Program-made: the position numbers and the translations under genes
Shown here: positions 1 through 10,545 of the stretch, one piece after another
How the letters are laid out: each line of letters starts with the position of its first letter
Numbering within the stretch: position 1 is the stretch's first letter
The notes under the pieces: model-generated
What the model was told of the DNA's origin: nothing
The model's database searches: none
Seen by the model: the letters and a program-made list of their open reading frames with translations, nothing else
Assembly (NCBI RefSeq): GCF_003576645.1
Contig: NC_044923.1
Coordinates: 12,992,499-13,056,498, forward strand
Length of the DNA: 64,000 nucleotides
Reading direction: 5' to 3'
Source of the DNA: Ipomoea triloba
Lineage: Eukaryota; Streptophyta; Magnoliopsida; Solanales; Convolvulaceae

Positions 1-72
1 AATTAAAACTATTCTAATATTGGGATCATTTATATATAGTGGAAGGGGATACCCAGAAAAGAGATATAATGA

Positions 73-707
73 CTAGACAATTATGGAGCAATTGCGCCAT
101 GCAGCGACGCCGTCTCTATCATCTTCGAAGACCTTACTGGCTTCAGCTGGGAGGTTGCCAATAACTTGCATTCCTCTGGGATTGGTTTTAGACATCGCCG
201 CAATAAAATCTGCCAGTCTGTTTTGTTCCCTTGCAATTAAAGTGATTTTTCACTCGATGCACTTCTGCAGCTCCTTCTTGCAAGCTCTTATTAGCAGGTT
301 ATTAACCGCATTGTTGGGTGTAGAGGTATTTTGAAGTCCTTCAACTATCATGCTTGAGTCACATTCAATTATCAACCTCCTCAAGTTGAGGGAATTTGCC
401 AGTAGGATACCCTTCAAAAGACCCCAAGCTTCAGCCTCTTGAGGGGTGCCAATGACGACGTTGCAAGTGAACCCGCTGATCCACTGGCCATTACTGTCTC
501 TAATGGCATCGCCATATCCTGTTCTGTTCGTCTCCTGACATGCAAAACCATCAGTATTCAATTTAACAAAGCCTTCCGGGGGTTTCGTCCAGGTTAGTTT
601 CCTCCATTGGCTACGAGCTTTGGTATAGTGATTGCCCTTCGTCAAATTGAATGGTTTTTGAATCTCCTCAGCTTGGGCCTTAATCCACGCTATCTTGAGA
701 TGGGTGG
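73..707 (-). pseudogene. LINE RNase H domain, one internal stop
   Basis: The minus frame encodes a plant LINE RNase H (RVT_3 type). It shows KLNTDGF near the start, ECDSSMIVEGL in the middle and REQNRLADFIAAM near the end. A TGA at 250-252 breaks it, but the same frame stays open beyond it to a TAG at 73-75, so the domain is essentially complete with one premature stop. The domain would degrade RNA in RNA-DNA hybrids during element copying. Its upstream edge is the copia target-site duplication at 703-707, across which the frame joins the zf-RVT part near 5793. Confidence 0.8.
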
Positions 708-956
708 TGATGAGAAAGCTTCAGTTCATATCAATGGAGAAAACAAACTACTGTGTTGCTTGAGGTCTGAGTACAAAGAAGGGTGAAAGTGTGCTGAAAT
801 CTTACAGACAGAGAAAACAGAAGCTGAGACTATATACATGCTATGAAGTAACCAGAACGGTTACAACTAACTAAGCAATAGAAAATACAAGAAGATCCTT
901 ATGGTTATAACTAACTAAAACAGCTGCTCTCCTTTGGATCTCTCTTCATTTCATCA
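708..956 (-). repeat. 3' LTR of copia 1
   Basis: This 249-bp LTR begins TGATGAAATG and ends CTTTCTCATCA in element orientation. It differs from the partner at 5544-5792 by three substitutions. The pol stop codon TGA (954-956) is formed by the first three bases of this LTR, so coding sequence runs right up to the repeat. The preceding polypurine tract (957-962, GGGGGA in element orientation) is also the last coding codons. Confidence 0.95.
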
Positions 957-3900
957 TCCCCCGTAAGCTGGAGCATGAATGTCTTGAAGGCCTAGCTTAG
1001 CATGGAAGGTATCGAACAGAGGTTTGGTTAATGCTTTAGTGAAACCATCTGCCACCTGATTGTGAGATTTGATGCTTAGAAGCTTGATCACTCCTTCATG
1101 GACCTTTTGTCTAACTACATGGCAATCGATTTCAATGTGTTTCGTTCGTTCATGAAACACATGGTTTTCTCCAATTGCAATTGCAGAGCTATTATCACAA
1201 AATAAGGTCACAGGGCTGCTTATTTCTACTTTGAGATCTGTCAGTAGATAAATGAGCCACTGAATCTCACAAGTTGTTGATGCCAAAGCCCTGTACTCTG
1301 CTTCTGAAGATGATCTAGACACAGTTGCCTGTTTCTTTGTCTTCCATGAAACCAAGGAATTACCAAGGTATATGCAGTAACCAGTGATAGATTTTCTGCT
1401 CTCTATGCAGTTGGCCCAATCTGAATCAGAAAAGCCCTGCAGTTTAATATGATGGTTTGCAGGATAGAAGAGACCTTTACCAGGTGACCCTTTAAGATAC
1501 CTCAACACCCTGTGGGCTGCAACCAGATGGATGTCCCTTGGCTTATCTACAAATTGACTCAGCTGTTGGACAGCAAAAGTTATATCTGGTCTGGTGTTGG
1601 TTAGGTATAGAAGTTTGCCAATCAACCTTCTAAATGTTTCAGGCTGCTCAAGAGGAGTCCCATCTATGTTGTTGAGTTTATGGCCTGGAACAGATGGTGT
1701 TTTGGAAGGTTTTGCTTCCAAAAACCCATTCTCCTGTAAAATTTCCAAGGTGTATTTCCTTTGACAAATATTAATCCCCTTGGGAGTTCTGAATGCTTCA
1801 ATTCCCAAAAAATAGCTCAAACTGCCAAGGTCTTTAATCTTAAAAGACCTGTCCAGTAGCTGTTTCAACTCCCTGATCTGTTTAGAGTCTGTTCCTGCAA
1901 CAAGGATGTCATCAACATATATCAACAGAGCAATAAATGAACCTTCTGAATGTTTGGTGAATAAAGAAGGGTCTGCTGATGATTGTTGGAAGCCATTGTC
2001 CTGCAAAGCTTTAGTTAACTTTGCATTCCACTGCCTACTTGCTTGTTTAAGCCCATACAAAGATCTCATGAGCCTGCAAACCTGATTAGTGTTGTCTGTT
2101 TGAAAACCTGGAGGCAATACCATGTAAACTTCCTCCTCCAAGTCCCCATGAAGAAAAGCATTATTTATATCAAGTTGTTGAACATCCCAGCCCTTTGCAA
2201 CAGCCACTGCCAAGAAGGTTTTGATTGTTGTCATTATAGCCACAGGGGAGAATGTCTCAATGCAGTCCACTCCCAATTGTTGTGTATAACCCTTGGCCAC
2301 CAACCTAGCTTTATACCTTTCTATGGAGCCATCTGCCTTATGTTTGATTTTGTATACCCACTTGCAACCAATAGGGGTCTTTCCTGCTGGTAGATCTGTC
2401 AAAACCCAAGTATTGTTTTGAACTAAGGTATCTATTTCAGCTTCCATGGCCTTTCTCCACTCTTCATTCTTTACAGCCTCTTTGTATGTCTGAGGCTCAT
2501 GCACAGAAGTAATAGAAGAAGCACAGGTTCTATGACTGGGAGACAAATGATCATAAGAAATGACTCTATCAATGGAGTGTGGAGAGGTCCTATTGTTATC
2601 AGAATGTACCTTTGTAGAGTGGCATAAGTAATCCTGTAGTCTGTGAGGCATAACCCTTGTTCTAGTTGACCTTCTTGGCTGTTGCTGGTCAGTGTGATCA
2701 ACTGGTAATTGATTTAGGGACTGTGGTTGTTCAACATGAGCTTCTGGTGGACTGTCGTCATGGAGTGTCTGATCAGCAAGAGGTTCTGATAGGTGATCAT
2801 TAATACTTGTTGTTTCAATAGAAGGAGAGTTGTGATACTGATCTATATGTCTGGTTTGCTGTCTTGTTGGTTCCCAAGGACCAACCTTTGTCTCAATAGG
2901 AATCAGTGGTAGAGTTGGATTAAAGATCTCTGGTGAGACATTGTCATGTCCAGACCCTGTGGCCCCTTTCTTAATTTTGAGAGGAAATACCTGTTCATAG
3001 AATTTCACATCCCTTGATACAAATATGACTTTATCAGTCAGATCATAAAGTATATAGCCCTTTACAGCAGCTGGGAAGCCTAGAAAAATACACTTTCTAG
3101 CTCTTGATTGCATTTTGTTCCTGCCTTGTGCAATAGTTGTAGCAAAACTTAGACAGCCAAAAGATTTCAACTGGCTATAGTCCACTTCTTTACCAAACAA
3201 CACTTGAAATGGACTGCTTCCATGAAGTACTTCAGTGGGCAATCTGTTGATTAAGAAGGAAGCATGTAAAACACAATGACCCCAAAACTCATATGACATT
3301 CCAGACTGGAACTTCAAGGCCCTAGCAATGCTTAGAATATGTTGATGCTTCCTTTCTGCCACTCCATTCTGTTGAGGAGTGTAGGCACATGATTTTTGGT
3401 GTATGATACCTTTCTCATTGAAGAAGGTGCTTAGCATAAACTCACCACCATTGTCTGTTCTAACCACTTTGATCTTGGTTGTGAATTGAGTCAACACATA
3501 GTTATAAAAATTCTGAAAGATGGTCCTCACTTCTGATTTGTGCTTCATTAAGTGCAGCCATGTGAATTTACTGTGTTCATCAACAATTGTCAGAAAATAA
3601 TGTTCCCCTTTCAGAGAGGCCACAGCAAATGGTCCCCAGACATCCATATGAATTAAATCAAAGATTTTCTCAGTCTTAGTTGTACTTGTAGGGAAGTTTG
3701 TTCTTCTTTGTTTAGCAAAGTGGCAGGTGTCACATACAACATCAGAATTGCATTTGTAGGGAAAAGTAAGCTTTATTCCTTTCAACAACTGCATTTTATT
3801 TACGGGGTAGTGTCCTAGTCTAGTATGCCATAATTCTGTGGAGGAACTACTACAAACAGAATTGAGACTAGGACTAGAAGAATGGATTCTCTTCTTGGCA

Positions 3901-4592
3901 GGAGGCTTGGTGGTCATGTACAGACCATCTCTTTCACTAGCAAAGCCATCCATTATCCCAAATTGCCCCTGAAGTGTACAAGAGTCAGCTCTCATAATGA
4001 TTTCACAACTGGAATTCTTTGCCAATTTGCTAGTAGATATGATATTGAAAGTGAAAGATGGAATAAACAATACATTCTTCAACACTATGTCCATGTGCAA
4101 TATGATCTGACCTATGTGAGTGACCTTCACTGTGTCTCTATTGGGAAGTTTAACCATAATTCCATGCACAACAGAATAAGTATCAAAATATTCCAAAGAA
4201 CACACAATATGATCTGTTGCCCCTAAGTCTAGAATCCAAATACTAGATGAACTTAAAGCAACATTAACATAGGAATTAGAGATTGACCTGCCTTCATCAT
4301 GATTATTTTCAATGGAATTTCTGAAATCAGATTTGAGTCCAGAGTTGGTAACTGTCACAGCTGCACTGGTAGAGGCCTGATTCCCTTGATTCTGTCCTTG
4401 TAGTAGTGACATGAGTCTCTGGAGTTGTTCAGCAGAGAACCCCACATCACTAATCTGGTTGACTGAGGGATAATTGTTAGGATTCTGCTGTGTCTCCTGA
4501 TTTTGTCTCCCTTTGGATTTATAACCTGCTACCCATCTGGGGGGGGGGGGGGTACCCATGTTTCTTGTAGCATTTTTCAATAGTGTGCCCAT
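954..4592 (-). CDS. Copia 1 pol polyprotein (protease, integrase, RT, RNase H)
   Basis: This 1212-residue frame encodes Ty1/copia Pol, which copies element RNA to DNA and integrates it. In order it carries the protease site (WILDLGATDHI), GAG-pre-integrase (LWHTRLGHYP) and HH-CC zinc-binding region, an integrase core with HMDVWGP, RTDNGGEF and QNGVAERKHQ, RT with IYVDDILVAG, and RNase H with SDSDWA, SSSEAEYRAL and FCDNSSAIAI. No internal stop is present. The protease reads Asp-Leu-Gly where copia proteases have Asp-Ser/Thr-Gly, which should abolish activity. The first residues overlap gag in another frame across a 14-C tract; the true upstream sequence is gag. RT and integrase catalytic residues look intact. 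Confidence 0.93.
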   Translation of the reverse strand: MGTLLKNATRNMGTPPPPRWVAGYKSKGRQNQETQQNPNNYPSVNQISDVGFSAEQLQRLMSLLQGQNQGNQASTSAAVTVTNSGLKSDFRNSIENNHDEGRSISNSYVNVALSSSSIWILDLGATDHIVCSLEYFDTYSVVHGIMVKLPNRDTVKVTHIGQIILHMDIVLKNVLFIPSFTFNIISTSKLAKNSSCEIIMRADSCTLQGQFGIMDGFASERDGLYMTTKPPAKKRIHSSSPSLNSVCSSSSTELWHTRLGHYPVNKMQLLKGIKLTFPYKCNSDVVCDTCHFAKQRRTNFPTSTTKTEKIFDLIHMDVWGPFAVASLKGEHYFLTIVDEHSKFTWLHLMKHKSEVRTIFQNFYNYVLTQFTTKIKVVRTDNGGEFMLSTFFNEKGIIHQKSCAYTPQQNGVAERKHQHILSIARALKFQSGMSYEFWGHCVLHASFLINRLPTEVLHGSSPFQVLFGKEVDYSQLKSFGCLSFATTIAQGRNKMQSRARKCIFLGFPAAVKGYILYDLTDKVIFVSRDVKFYEQVFPLKIKKGATGSGHDNVSPEIFNPTLPLIPIETKVGPWEPTRQQTRHIDQYHNSPSIETTSINDHLSEPLADQTLHDDSPPEAHVEQPQSLNQLPVDHTDQQQPRRSTRTRVMPHRLQDYLCHSTKVHSDNNRTSPHSIDRVISYDHLSPSHRTCASSITSVHEPQTYKEAVKNEEWRKAMEAEIDTLVQNNTWVLTDLPAGKTPIGCKWVYKIKHKADGSIERYKARLVAKGYTQQLGVDCIETFSPVAIMTTIKTFLAVAVAKGWDVQQLDINNAFLHGDLEEEVYMVLPPGFQTDNTNQVCRLMRSLYGLKQASRQWNAKLTKALQDNGFQQSSADPSLFTKHSEGSFIALLIYVDDILVAGTDSKQIRELKQLLDRSFKIKDLGSLSYFLGIEAFRTPKGINICQRKYTLEILQENGFLEAKPSKTPSVPGHKLNNIDGTPLEQPETFRRLIGKLLYLTNTRPDITFAVQQLSQFVDKPRDIHLVAAHRVLRYLKGSPGKGLFYPANHHIKLQGFSDSDWANCIESRKSITGYCIYLGNSLVSWKTKKQATVSRSSSEAEYRALASTTCEIQWLIYLLTDLKVEISSPVTLFCDNSSAIAIGENHVFHERTKHIEIDCHVVRQKVHEGVIKLLSIKSHNQVADGFTKALTKPLFDTFHAKLGLQDIHAPAYGG

Positions 4593-5505
4593 TCATCCCA
4601 CAGAATATGCATTTTGGGACATTCCTCCCTGAACCAGTGTTAAACTTCTTCTTATTATATGGAACTGATGCTGCCACTGTATACTGTTCATCTGTGTAAT
4701 GCATTTGACCATTCTGAACTGCATTAGCTTGGACAAGGTCACTGCCTTTGATGTTGATGGAATTCTTGAGCTTTCTTTCCATCTTCAGGGTCATATTTAA
4801 CACCTTTTCCATGATTGGAATCGGTTCCATAACAAGAATCCCTGACTTAATGTTCTCATATTCTTCATTTAAACCCTCCAGGAATCTAATGATCTGATCT
4901 TCCTCCTTTTCTTTCTGGATCTTATTCACAAGAGTGCATGAGCACTTAGGGATGCATTCATAGGCAGGGACCGGCCTCATAGCATTTAGTTGCACCCATA
5001 AGGCATTACTCTTAGTGAAATATTCATTTATAGTCAAGTTACCTTGTGTACATCTATAAATCTCATTTTGCAATTCTGCGATTTTGTGAGGATCAACCTG
5101 AGAATACCTCCTTTTGAGAACGTTCCATACGTCTGCTGCGACTTCAATGTAGAGAACGCCCTCTGCAATGGTAGGGCTAAGTGATTTGAATATCCACGAA
5201 CACACAATGTTGTTGCATCTTCTCCAAATTGCGTGTTTGGGATCGGTTTCTGCTGGCTGCGCGATGCTTCCGTCCACGAAACCGAACTTGTTTTTGACCT
5301 CTAACGCTATCCTCATAGACCTACTCCAGGAAGCGTAGTTGATTTCTGAAAGAGGCGGCGAAACAAGAACGAGATTCGGATTCTCAGTAATGTGCAAATA
5401 CAAGGGATCATCGAACTCTTCAGTGCGTTGAACTGGATTTGAGTTCTGATTTGAAGGACCTTCTGCGTGCTGTCCAGTCGAATAATCTTCACCGTCTTCC
5501 GCCAT
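4519..5505 (-). CDS. Copia 1 gag with CCHC zinc knuckle
   Basis: This gag-like capsid protein carries a UBN2/DUF4219-type region (NYASWSRSMRIAL near the start, YSQVDPHKIAEL in the middle) and one CCHC knuckle, CIFCGMNGHTIEKC, near the C-terminus. The frame is open upstream to an ATG at 5544, but that codon overlaps the LTR end and would translate the primer-binding site. The ATG at 5505 (MAEDGEDYSTG) is therefore the likelier start, giving about 328 residues. The frame ends just after a run of 14 C residues (4539-4552), where pol continues in a different frame. Confidence 0.85.
   Translation of the reverse strand: MAEDGEDYSTGQHAEGPSNQNSNPVQRTEEFDDPLYLHITENPNLVLVSPPLSEINYASWSRSMRIALEVKNKFGFVDGSIAQPAETDPKHAIWRRCNNIVCSWIFKSLSPTIAEGVLYIEVAADVWNVLKRRYSQVDPHKIAELQNEIYRCTQGNLTINEYFTKSNALWVQLNAMRPVPAYECIPKCSCTLVNKIQKEKEEDQIIRFLEGLNEEYENIKSGILVMEPIPIMEKVLNMTLKMERKLKNSINIKGSDLVQANAVQNGQMHYTDEQYTVAASVPYNKKKFNTGSGRNVPKCIFCGMNGHTIEKCYKKHGYPPPPQMGSRL
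4539..4552 (-). other. 14-base poly-C tract at the gag-pol junction
   Basis: A run of 14 G on the given strand (C on the coding strand) lies directly after the gag zinc knuckle. Both gag and pol frames read through it, and a tract one base shorter would put them in a single frame. It may be a replication-slippage mutation, a sequencing error or a slippery site. Confidence 0.9.
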
Positions 5506-5531
5506 TACCGCTGCGGCATAGCTTCGATAAA

Positions 5532-5543
5532 GCTTTGATACCA
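5532..5543 (-). other. Copia 1 primer-binding site
   Basis: Immediately downstream of the 5' LTR the minus strand reads TGGTATCAAAGC, one base off the plant initiator-tRNA-Met PBS (TGGTATCAGAGC). Reverse transcription would be primed here. Confidence 0.85.
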
Positions 5544-5792
5544 TGATGAGAAAGCTTCAGTTCATATCAATGGAGAAAACAAACTACTGTGTTGCTTGAG
5601 GTCTGAGTACAAAGAAGGGTGAAAGTGTGCTGAAATCTTACAGACAGAGAAAACAGAAGCTGAGACTATATACATGCTATGAAGTAACCAGAACGGTTAC
5701 AACTAACTAAGCAACAGAAAATACAAGAAGATCCTTATGGTTATAACTAACTAAAATAGCTGCTCTCCTTTGGTTCTCTCTTCATTTCATCA
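5544..5792 (-). repeat. 5' LTR of copia 1
   Basis: This 249-bp LTR pairs with 708-956, ends TG/CA and is followed by the TSD GGTGG at 5793-5797. In element orientation it is the upstream LTR and would hold the promoter. Confidence 0.95.
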
Positions 5793-6218
5793 GGTGGGTT
5801 TGACCGTGTTTTCGAAGACTGCTTCGTTTCTCCATTTCCAGAGCCACCAAATTGTTACTGCAAACAGTGTGCTGTCGCTGTGTGGAGCTCTGCCTCGGCT
5901 TTTATCTAGGATACACCAGTCTAGCCATTCTTTGAATGTGAGGGTCCTTGCTTTGGCTAGCATGTTTGGAGAGATAGCATTCCAGATTTCGATTGCTTTA
6001 GGACACTTGCAAAAAATATGTTGTACATCTTCCTCTTCATTCGAATAGAACCAACATCTGTCCTCATCAGATATACCTCTTCTCTTCCTATTGCTATTCG
6101 TCAGTATCTTGCCATGTCTGACTAGCCACAGGAAGGAGCAAATGCGGTTGGGGACTTTTAATTTCCAGATGTTATTCCATTTTGCAGCTTCCACCCGGTC
6201 AAGAGGACCAATCACCAT
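5793..6218 (-). pseudogene. LINE zf-RVT zinc-binding domain
   Basis: The minus frame encodes the Cys/His-rich domain that follows RT in plant LINEs. Signatures are KVPNRICSFLWLV, CWFYSNEEEDVQHIFCKC and WWLWKWRNEAVFE. It is intact over about 140 residues and ends in VKPT exactly at the copia insertion point, from which the frame resumes at 707. It was once continuous with the RT remnants at 6219-7654. Confidence 0.85.
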
Positions 6219-7654
6219 GTCGTACGCTGAGGATACAGAGAAAGATCAGGTCATTTTCTTCACATAGAATGAAAGCAGCCAGCCTGTTTCTTGTCTCGTC
6301 TAATAGGAGATCATTAAGATGAGCCCAGTTCCACCCCACTCCACAAATCCAATATGAGGAAACAGATCGACCTTAAGAGATCTGAGGCTAGGATCTGCTG
6401 AGATACCGGCTCTATCAATGGTCGCTCAAGTAACTAGGCATCCAGGCAGAAGCGAGTATCTTCGCCATTCCTAACTAGCTTCCGTATTCCTTTCTGAAGT
6501 ATATGGGAGGATTTAAGAATTCCTTTCCAAGCGTTGGACATGCTATTTTTGGACTTCTAATCCGAACAATCAGTCGTGGAAATGGCATATTTAGCCTTGA
6601 AAATTTGTGTCCACAGTGCTTCTTCGTTCCGTAGCAGCCGCTAACCTAACTTTGCCAGAAAGGCCTGGTTCATCTCCTCGAGCCTTCGAATCCCAGACCT
6701 CCCCCCTGCTTTCTACCTCACAATTGTTTCCCAATTGATTAAATAGCACTTCCTTCTCTCATTGGAGCTTCCCTAGAGGAAGTTGCGAATAATTCTTTCG
6801 ATAGCAGAGCATACTCCAACTAGAACTAATGTGGATTGCATGGTATAGTAGGGAATAGAAGAGAGGACTGATTGGGCAAGGGTCTGCCTCCCAGCCAGTG
6901 ACAACGTTTGAGCTCTCCATCCCGATAGCCTGGACTGTATTCTATCTAAGATCTCGTCAAATGACTAATTTTTCAGTCTTTCATGGATGGACGGGATACC
7001 GAGGTATTTACCCATATCCGTGACAACAGGTACCCGAAACACATTTGAGATGCTCTGTTAAACCTCATCAGAAGTATTATTTGAAAAAAGTAAGGAGGAC
7101 TTTTGGTGATTAATCCTCTGTCAACATAGCTCGCAGAAGTTTCCTAAGCTTGAGATCATAGTGTTGGCCTGCTCCAACATTGCTTCGCCGAAAAATATTA
7201 AGTCATCTGCAAAAAAGAGGTGACATAAAGGAGGACCTTGTCTAGTAATTTTTAATACCTTTCCAACTTCCAACATTCACTAAGTGGTTGATCATGTTGC
7301 TCAATCTTTCTACGCATAACACAAAAAGGAGAGGGGAAATCGGGTCTCCCTATCTTATTCATCTGCTTGGCCTGAACCAGTCTGGGTCTTCACCGTTCCA
7401 ATTGATTGCGAGTTTAAAGTATTAGAGAATCCAATAGAGCTTAGTGTATCTTCAATGAATCTCCATGAGAGCCTATCGTATGTTTTTTCTAGGTCCACTT
7501 TCAAGATCATCCAACCGCCAGGACCCTTTTTGTTCCTCATGGAGTGCAGCGCCTCCTGGAAAACAAGGATATTATCAGTGATTTGCGTTTCAGGCACAAA
7601 ACTCGTTTGGTGTGGACCAATAAGTTTTTTCGAAAATTTGGCCATCATCTTCAT
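6219..7654 (-). pseudogene. LINE reverse transcriptase, degenerate
   Basis: Several short minus frames add up to a LINE RT. 7654-7355 reads SKKLIGPHQTSFVPE and LKVDLEKTYDRLSW. Around 7276-7350 the translation gives GDPISPLLFVLCVERLS. Around 7190-7225 it gives the catalytic FFADDLIFFG. Frameshifts and stops separate these pieces, so this is a fossil. The N-terminal part of RT and the endonuclease are absent. Confidence 0.8.
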
Positions 7655-10279
7655 TAAAACGGAGATGGCCGAATACGGAGTCCATAAGAGAGAGTGCCCT
7701 TAACGTACCTTAAGACCCGTTTGAGCTGCTCCCAATGCCATTCAGTAGGAGCATGCACATGTTGACAAAGCTGGTTAACCGCAAAGGAGAGATATGGTCG
7801 CGTGACAATGAGATACTGAAGAGCCCCAACAATGCTCCTGTACCTGGTTGGATCATCATAGGGATCTGCCTGCACAGGAGCAGATCTAGACAGAGATATA
7901 AGAGTAGACAAAGGTTTACAATCAGACATGCTAGCACGTTTTAAGATGTCAGTCATGTAAAGTTGCTAAGAAAATAACAAACCACCACCACATTTTACTG
8001 TCTCAATACCCAGAAAGAACTCAGTCTCTCCAAGATCTCTAATTTTAAATGTAGTGGACAACTTTGCCAATAGCGAAGATACCAAAGCCTGCCTGCTACC
8101 CATAACAAGGATATCATCAACATAAACCAGTATAAACATAAAATCAGAACCTACTAAGTAATGAAAAAGAGAGACATCAGTCTTGGAGGCTACAAACCCC
8201 ACAGAAAATAAAAAAAACCATGCAAACGATTAAACCATGATATGAGTACCTGTTTTAAAACATACAGAGAACGTCTCAACAAGAAAACATGATTAGGATG
8301 ATGAGGGTCAGAGTAACCAGGGGTTGAGTCATATAAACAGTCTCAGACAAGTGACCATTTAGAAAGGCATTATGCATATCAAGTTGTCGAATGACCCAAC
8401 CAGAAGAGATAGCCAAGGAAAAAAGCAACCGAACCATAGTGGGCTTGACCACAGGACTAAACGTGTCAAAGAAGTCCTGCCCAGGCACCTGATTAAGCCC
8501 CTTGGCCACCAGTTTGGCCTTGTGTCTCTCAATCGAGCCATCCGCTTTTCGTTTCGTACGAAAAAACCCAATTGCAACCAATGATATTCATGTCTGGTTT
8601 CGCATGGACCAAGCTCCATGTCTGATTGTAGAGAAGAGCATTGAACTCCTGATCCATCGCATCAGTGGGACAGACCTAAGTAGCCAAAAAGATGCCTGAG
8701 AATGACTTTGGGTAGCCATGGCATGAGTGCGAACAATGGGCCGAACAGTATTTCCACGCGGCCTTCCGCGTGGTCTGGCAGTCACAGTGGCTACGATAGT
8801 GGGCTCGACTGTCTGAGAAGTGGAGCTCGCTATAGGGACAACAGTAGAAGGTGTATTAAGAACAGACTCAGCTCACAGCATAAGACGAGGAGATGAAGGC
8901 ACCTATACTACAAACTGTGCAAAAGGAAATTTAGTCTCATCAAAACGAACATGCTTGCACACATAAACCTTGTTAGTCAGTAAGTCCATGCATCTGTACC
9001 CCCGAAAAGAATCTAGGTAACCTAGGAAGACACACGAAGATGACCGAAAAGACATCTTGTGACGATTGTAAGGACGCAAATGAGGATAGCATAGACACCC
9101 AAAGATCCTAAGAAAAGAATAAGAGGGCGGAGACTTATGAAGAATATAATGAGGAGTGGAATTATGTAACGTAGGAGATGGCATACTATTAATAAGATAA
9201 ACAACAGTCGCAAACAAATAATCCCAAAACCGAGAAGGAACATACGCATGAGCTAAGAGAGTCAAATCAGTTTCAACAATATGCCTGTGTTTGCGCTCAA
9301 CTCGCCCATTATGCTAATGAGTGTAAGCACAAGATTGTCTATGAAAAATTCCTAACTGAGCAAGAGTGGAATGCAATTTCTTATACTCAGCCCCTAAATC
9401 AGATTGAACGGACTTGATCTTACGGTTAAAAGATCGTTCAACCATGACACGAAACTTATCAAAAATTGTATAAAGATCAGATTTTTGCTTCATAGGATAG
9501 TACCAAGTATAACGGGAATGATCATCAACAAAAATAACGAAATAGCGATAACCATTAGAAGATAAAACAAGAGCAGGGCCCCAAATATCAGTATATATTA
9601 AATCCAAAACATCTAAACTAGAAGAATCAACACGAGATAATGGAAAACGCGCAGACTTGCCCAATTGACAAGCACTACATAGACCCGAATTACAACGAAA
9701 CGAAGATTTAGACCCACTAACGGAACAAAAACGTAAAATTATACTGAGAACACGATCACGAGGATGACCGAGACGACCATGCCACATAGAAACAGTGGCG
9801 CGTGCTGAAAGAAACGCAGAAGAAGACGAACTAGAGCTCGAGACCGGAAGAATGTAAAGACCCCAGAGCTACTACCCCGCAGCAGAATGTCCTTGGTTTG
9901 AATATCCTTCACAACAAAAAACGATGGGTGAAACTAAAAAACACATTATTATCTATAGTAAATTTATGAACAAATTAAAGAGACATAAAAAGCGAAGGAA
10001 CACGAAGGATATTGGACAAACGAAAAGAACGAGAAAAGGTACGAAACGATGCATGACCAACATGACTAATAGGAAAACTCATACCATCATCAACACGTAG
10101 TGTGTCAGTACCAATATACTCCTTAGGGGCAAAAAACGCAGCAAGGTCAGGAGTCACATGATTCGTGGCGCCCATATCAGGAATCCATAATTGGGAGTCA
10201 TTAGGGATATTATCATGGTAAGACAAATGAGCTTGTGGAGCAACAGAGGAGTCAAATCTATCATAACCTGTTACCATGG
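7655..10279 (-). pseudogene. Copia 2 pol remnants (protease, integrase, RT)
   Basis: Fragments in order: protease region 10277-9975 (LWIPDMGATNHV, with DMG replacing DTG); GAG-pre-integrase and integrase 9787-9314 (MWHGRLGHP, YTDIWGP, VDDHSRYTWY); integrase C-terminal part 9265-8903 (RIFGCLCYPHLRPYNRHK); RT N-part 8581-8276 (ADGSIERHKAKLVAKGL, LDMHNAFLNGHL); RT core 8202-7966 (LVYVDDILVMGS); RT end 7956-7655 (YRSIVGALQYL, KRVLRYVKGT). All pieces are separated by stops or shifts. No RNase H follows. Confidence 0.85.
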
Positions 10280-10544
10280 AAAATTCGCAATGCGGTCAAA
10301 CGCATCCACTCAAGGATCGCTTCTTGGTCGTCATCCATTGCCCACGTCTATCGTGAGGGAAACCGGGTTGCGGATGCTTTAGCTCTAGAGGGTTTGAAAT
10401 GCACAGCTGCCACTTTGTTTTCATCGTTTAACTCCCTCCCTGAAAACGTTAAATTGACCTTTTTGTATGACTTCCGGGGCTTTGCTGCCTCCCGTTCTAT
10501 TCGTTATTAATATATTATGGTCCTGTTTATTAAAAAAAAAAAAG
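10280..10544 (+). mobile_element. 5'-truncated LINE 3' tail with poly-A
   Basis: The plus strand encodes the C-terminal end of a plant LINE RNase H: RIHSRIASWSSSIAHVYREG followed by NRVADALA. The frame stops at TAA near 10507, and a run of A residues ends at 10544. It lies in the zinc-knuckle region of copia 2, opposite in orientation. It is a typical short 5'-truncated insertion. A long target-site duplication is not evident; only GGAA is shared by the two flanks. Confidence 0.75.
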
Positions 10545-10545
10545 G

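Larger units (their letters stand above)
703..5797 (-). mobile_element. Young full-length Ty1/copia element (copia 1) with 5-bp TSD
   Basis: Two 249-bp LTRs (708-956 and 5544-5792) bound the element. Both are TG...CA in form and differ at only three positions by eye. The target-site duplication is GGTGG at 703-707 and 5793-5797. Internal order on the minus strand is PBS, gag, pol, polypurine tract. About 1.2 % LTR divergence implies a recent insertion. It sits between the zf-RVT and RNase H domains of a LINE. Two lesions are visible: a 14-base C tract shifts the frame between gag and pol, and the protease motif reads DLG instead of D[ST]G. Confidence 0.95.
1..7654 (-). mobile_element. 5'-truncated LINE (non-LTR retrotransposon), split by a copia element
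   Basis: Three domains lie in LINE order on the minus strand: reverse transcriptase (7654 down to about 6230), zf-RVT zinc-binding domain (6218-5793) and RNase H (707-73). The copia element at 708-5792 separates the last two. The LINE reading frame is continuous across that insertion once one copy of the 5-bp duplication is removed. No endonuclease domain is present; the 5' end stops at about 7655, where decayed copia pol sequence begins, so the copy looks 5'-truncated and inserted into that element. The poly-A tail is not visible and probably lies left of base 1. Confidence 0.85.

Noticed and set aside
2043..4226. Plus-strand frames inside copia 1
   Set aside because: They are antisense shadows of the pol reading frame.
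5506..5544. Gag start at the upstream ATG 5544
   Set aside because: The codon overlaps the LTR end and the first residues would be the primer-binding site; the ATG at 5505 is likelier.
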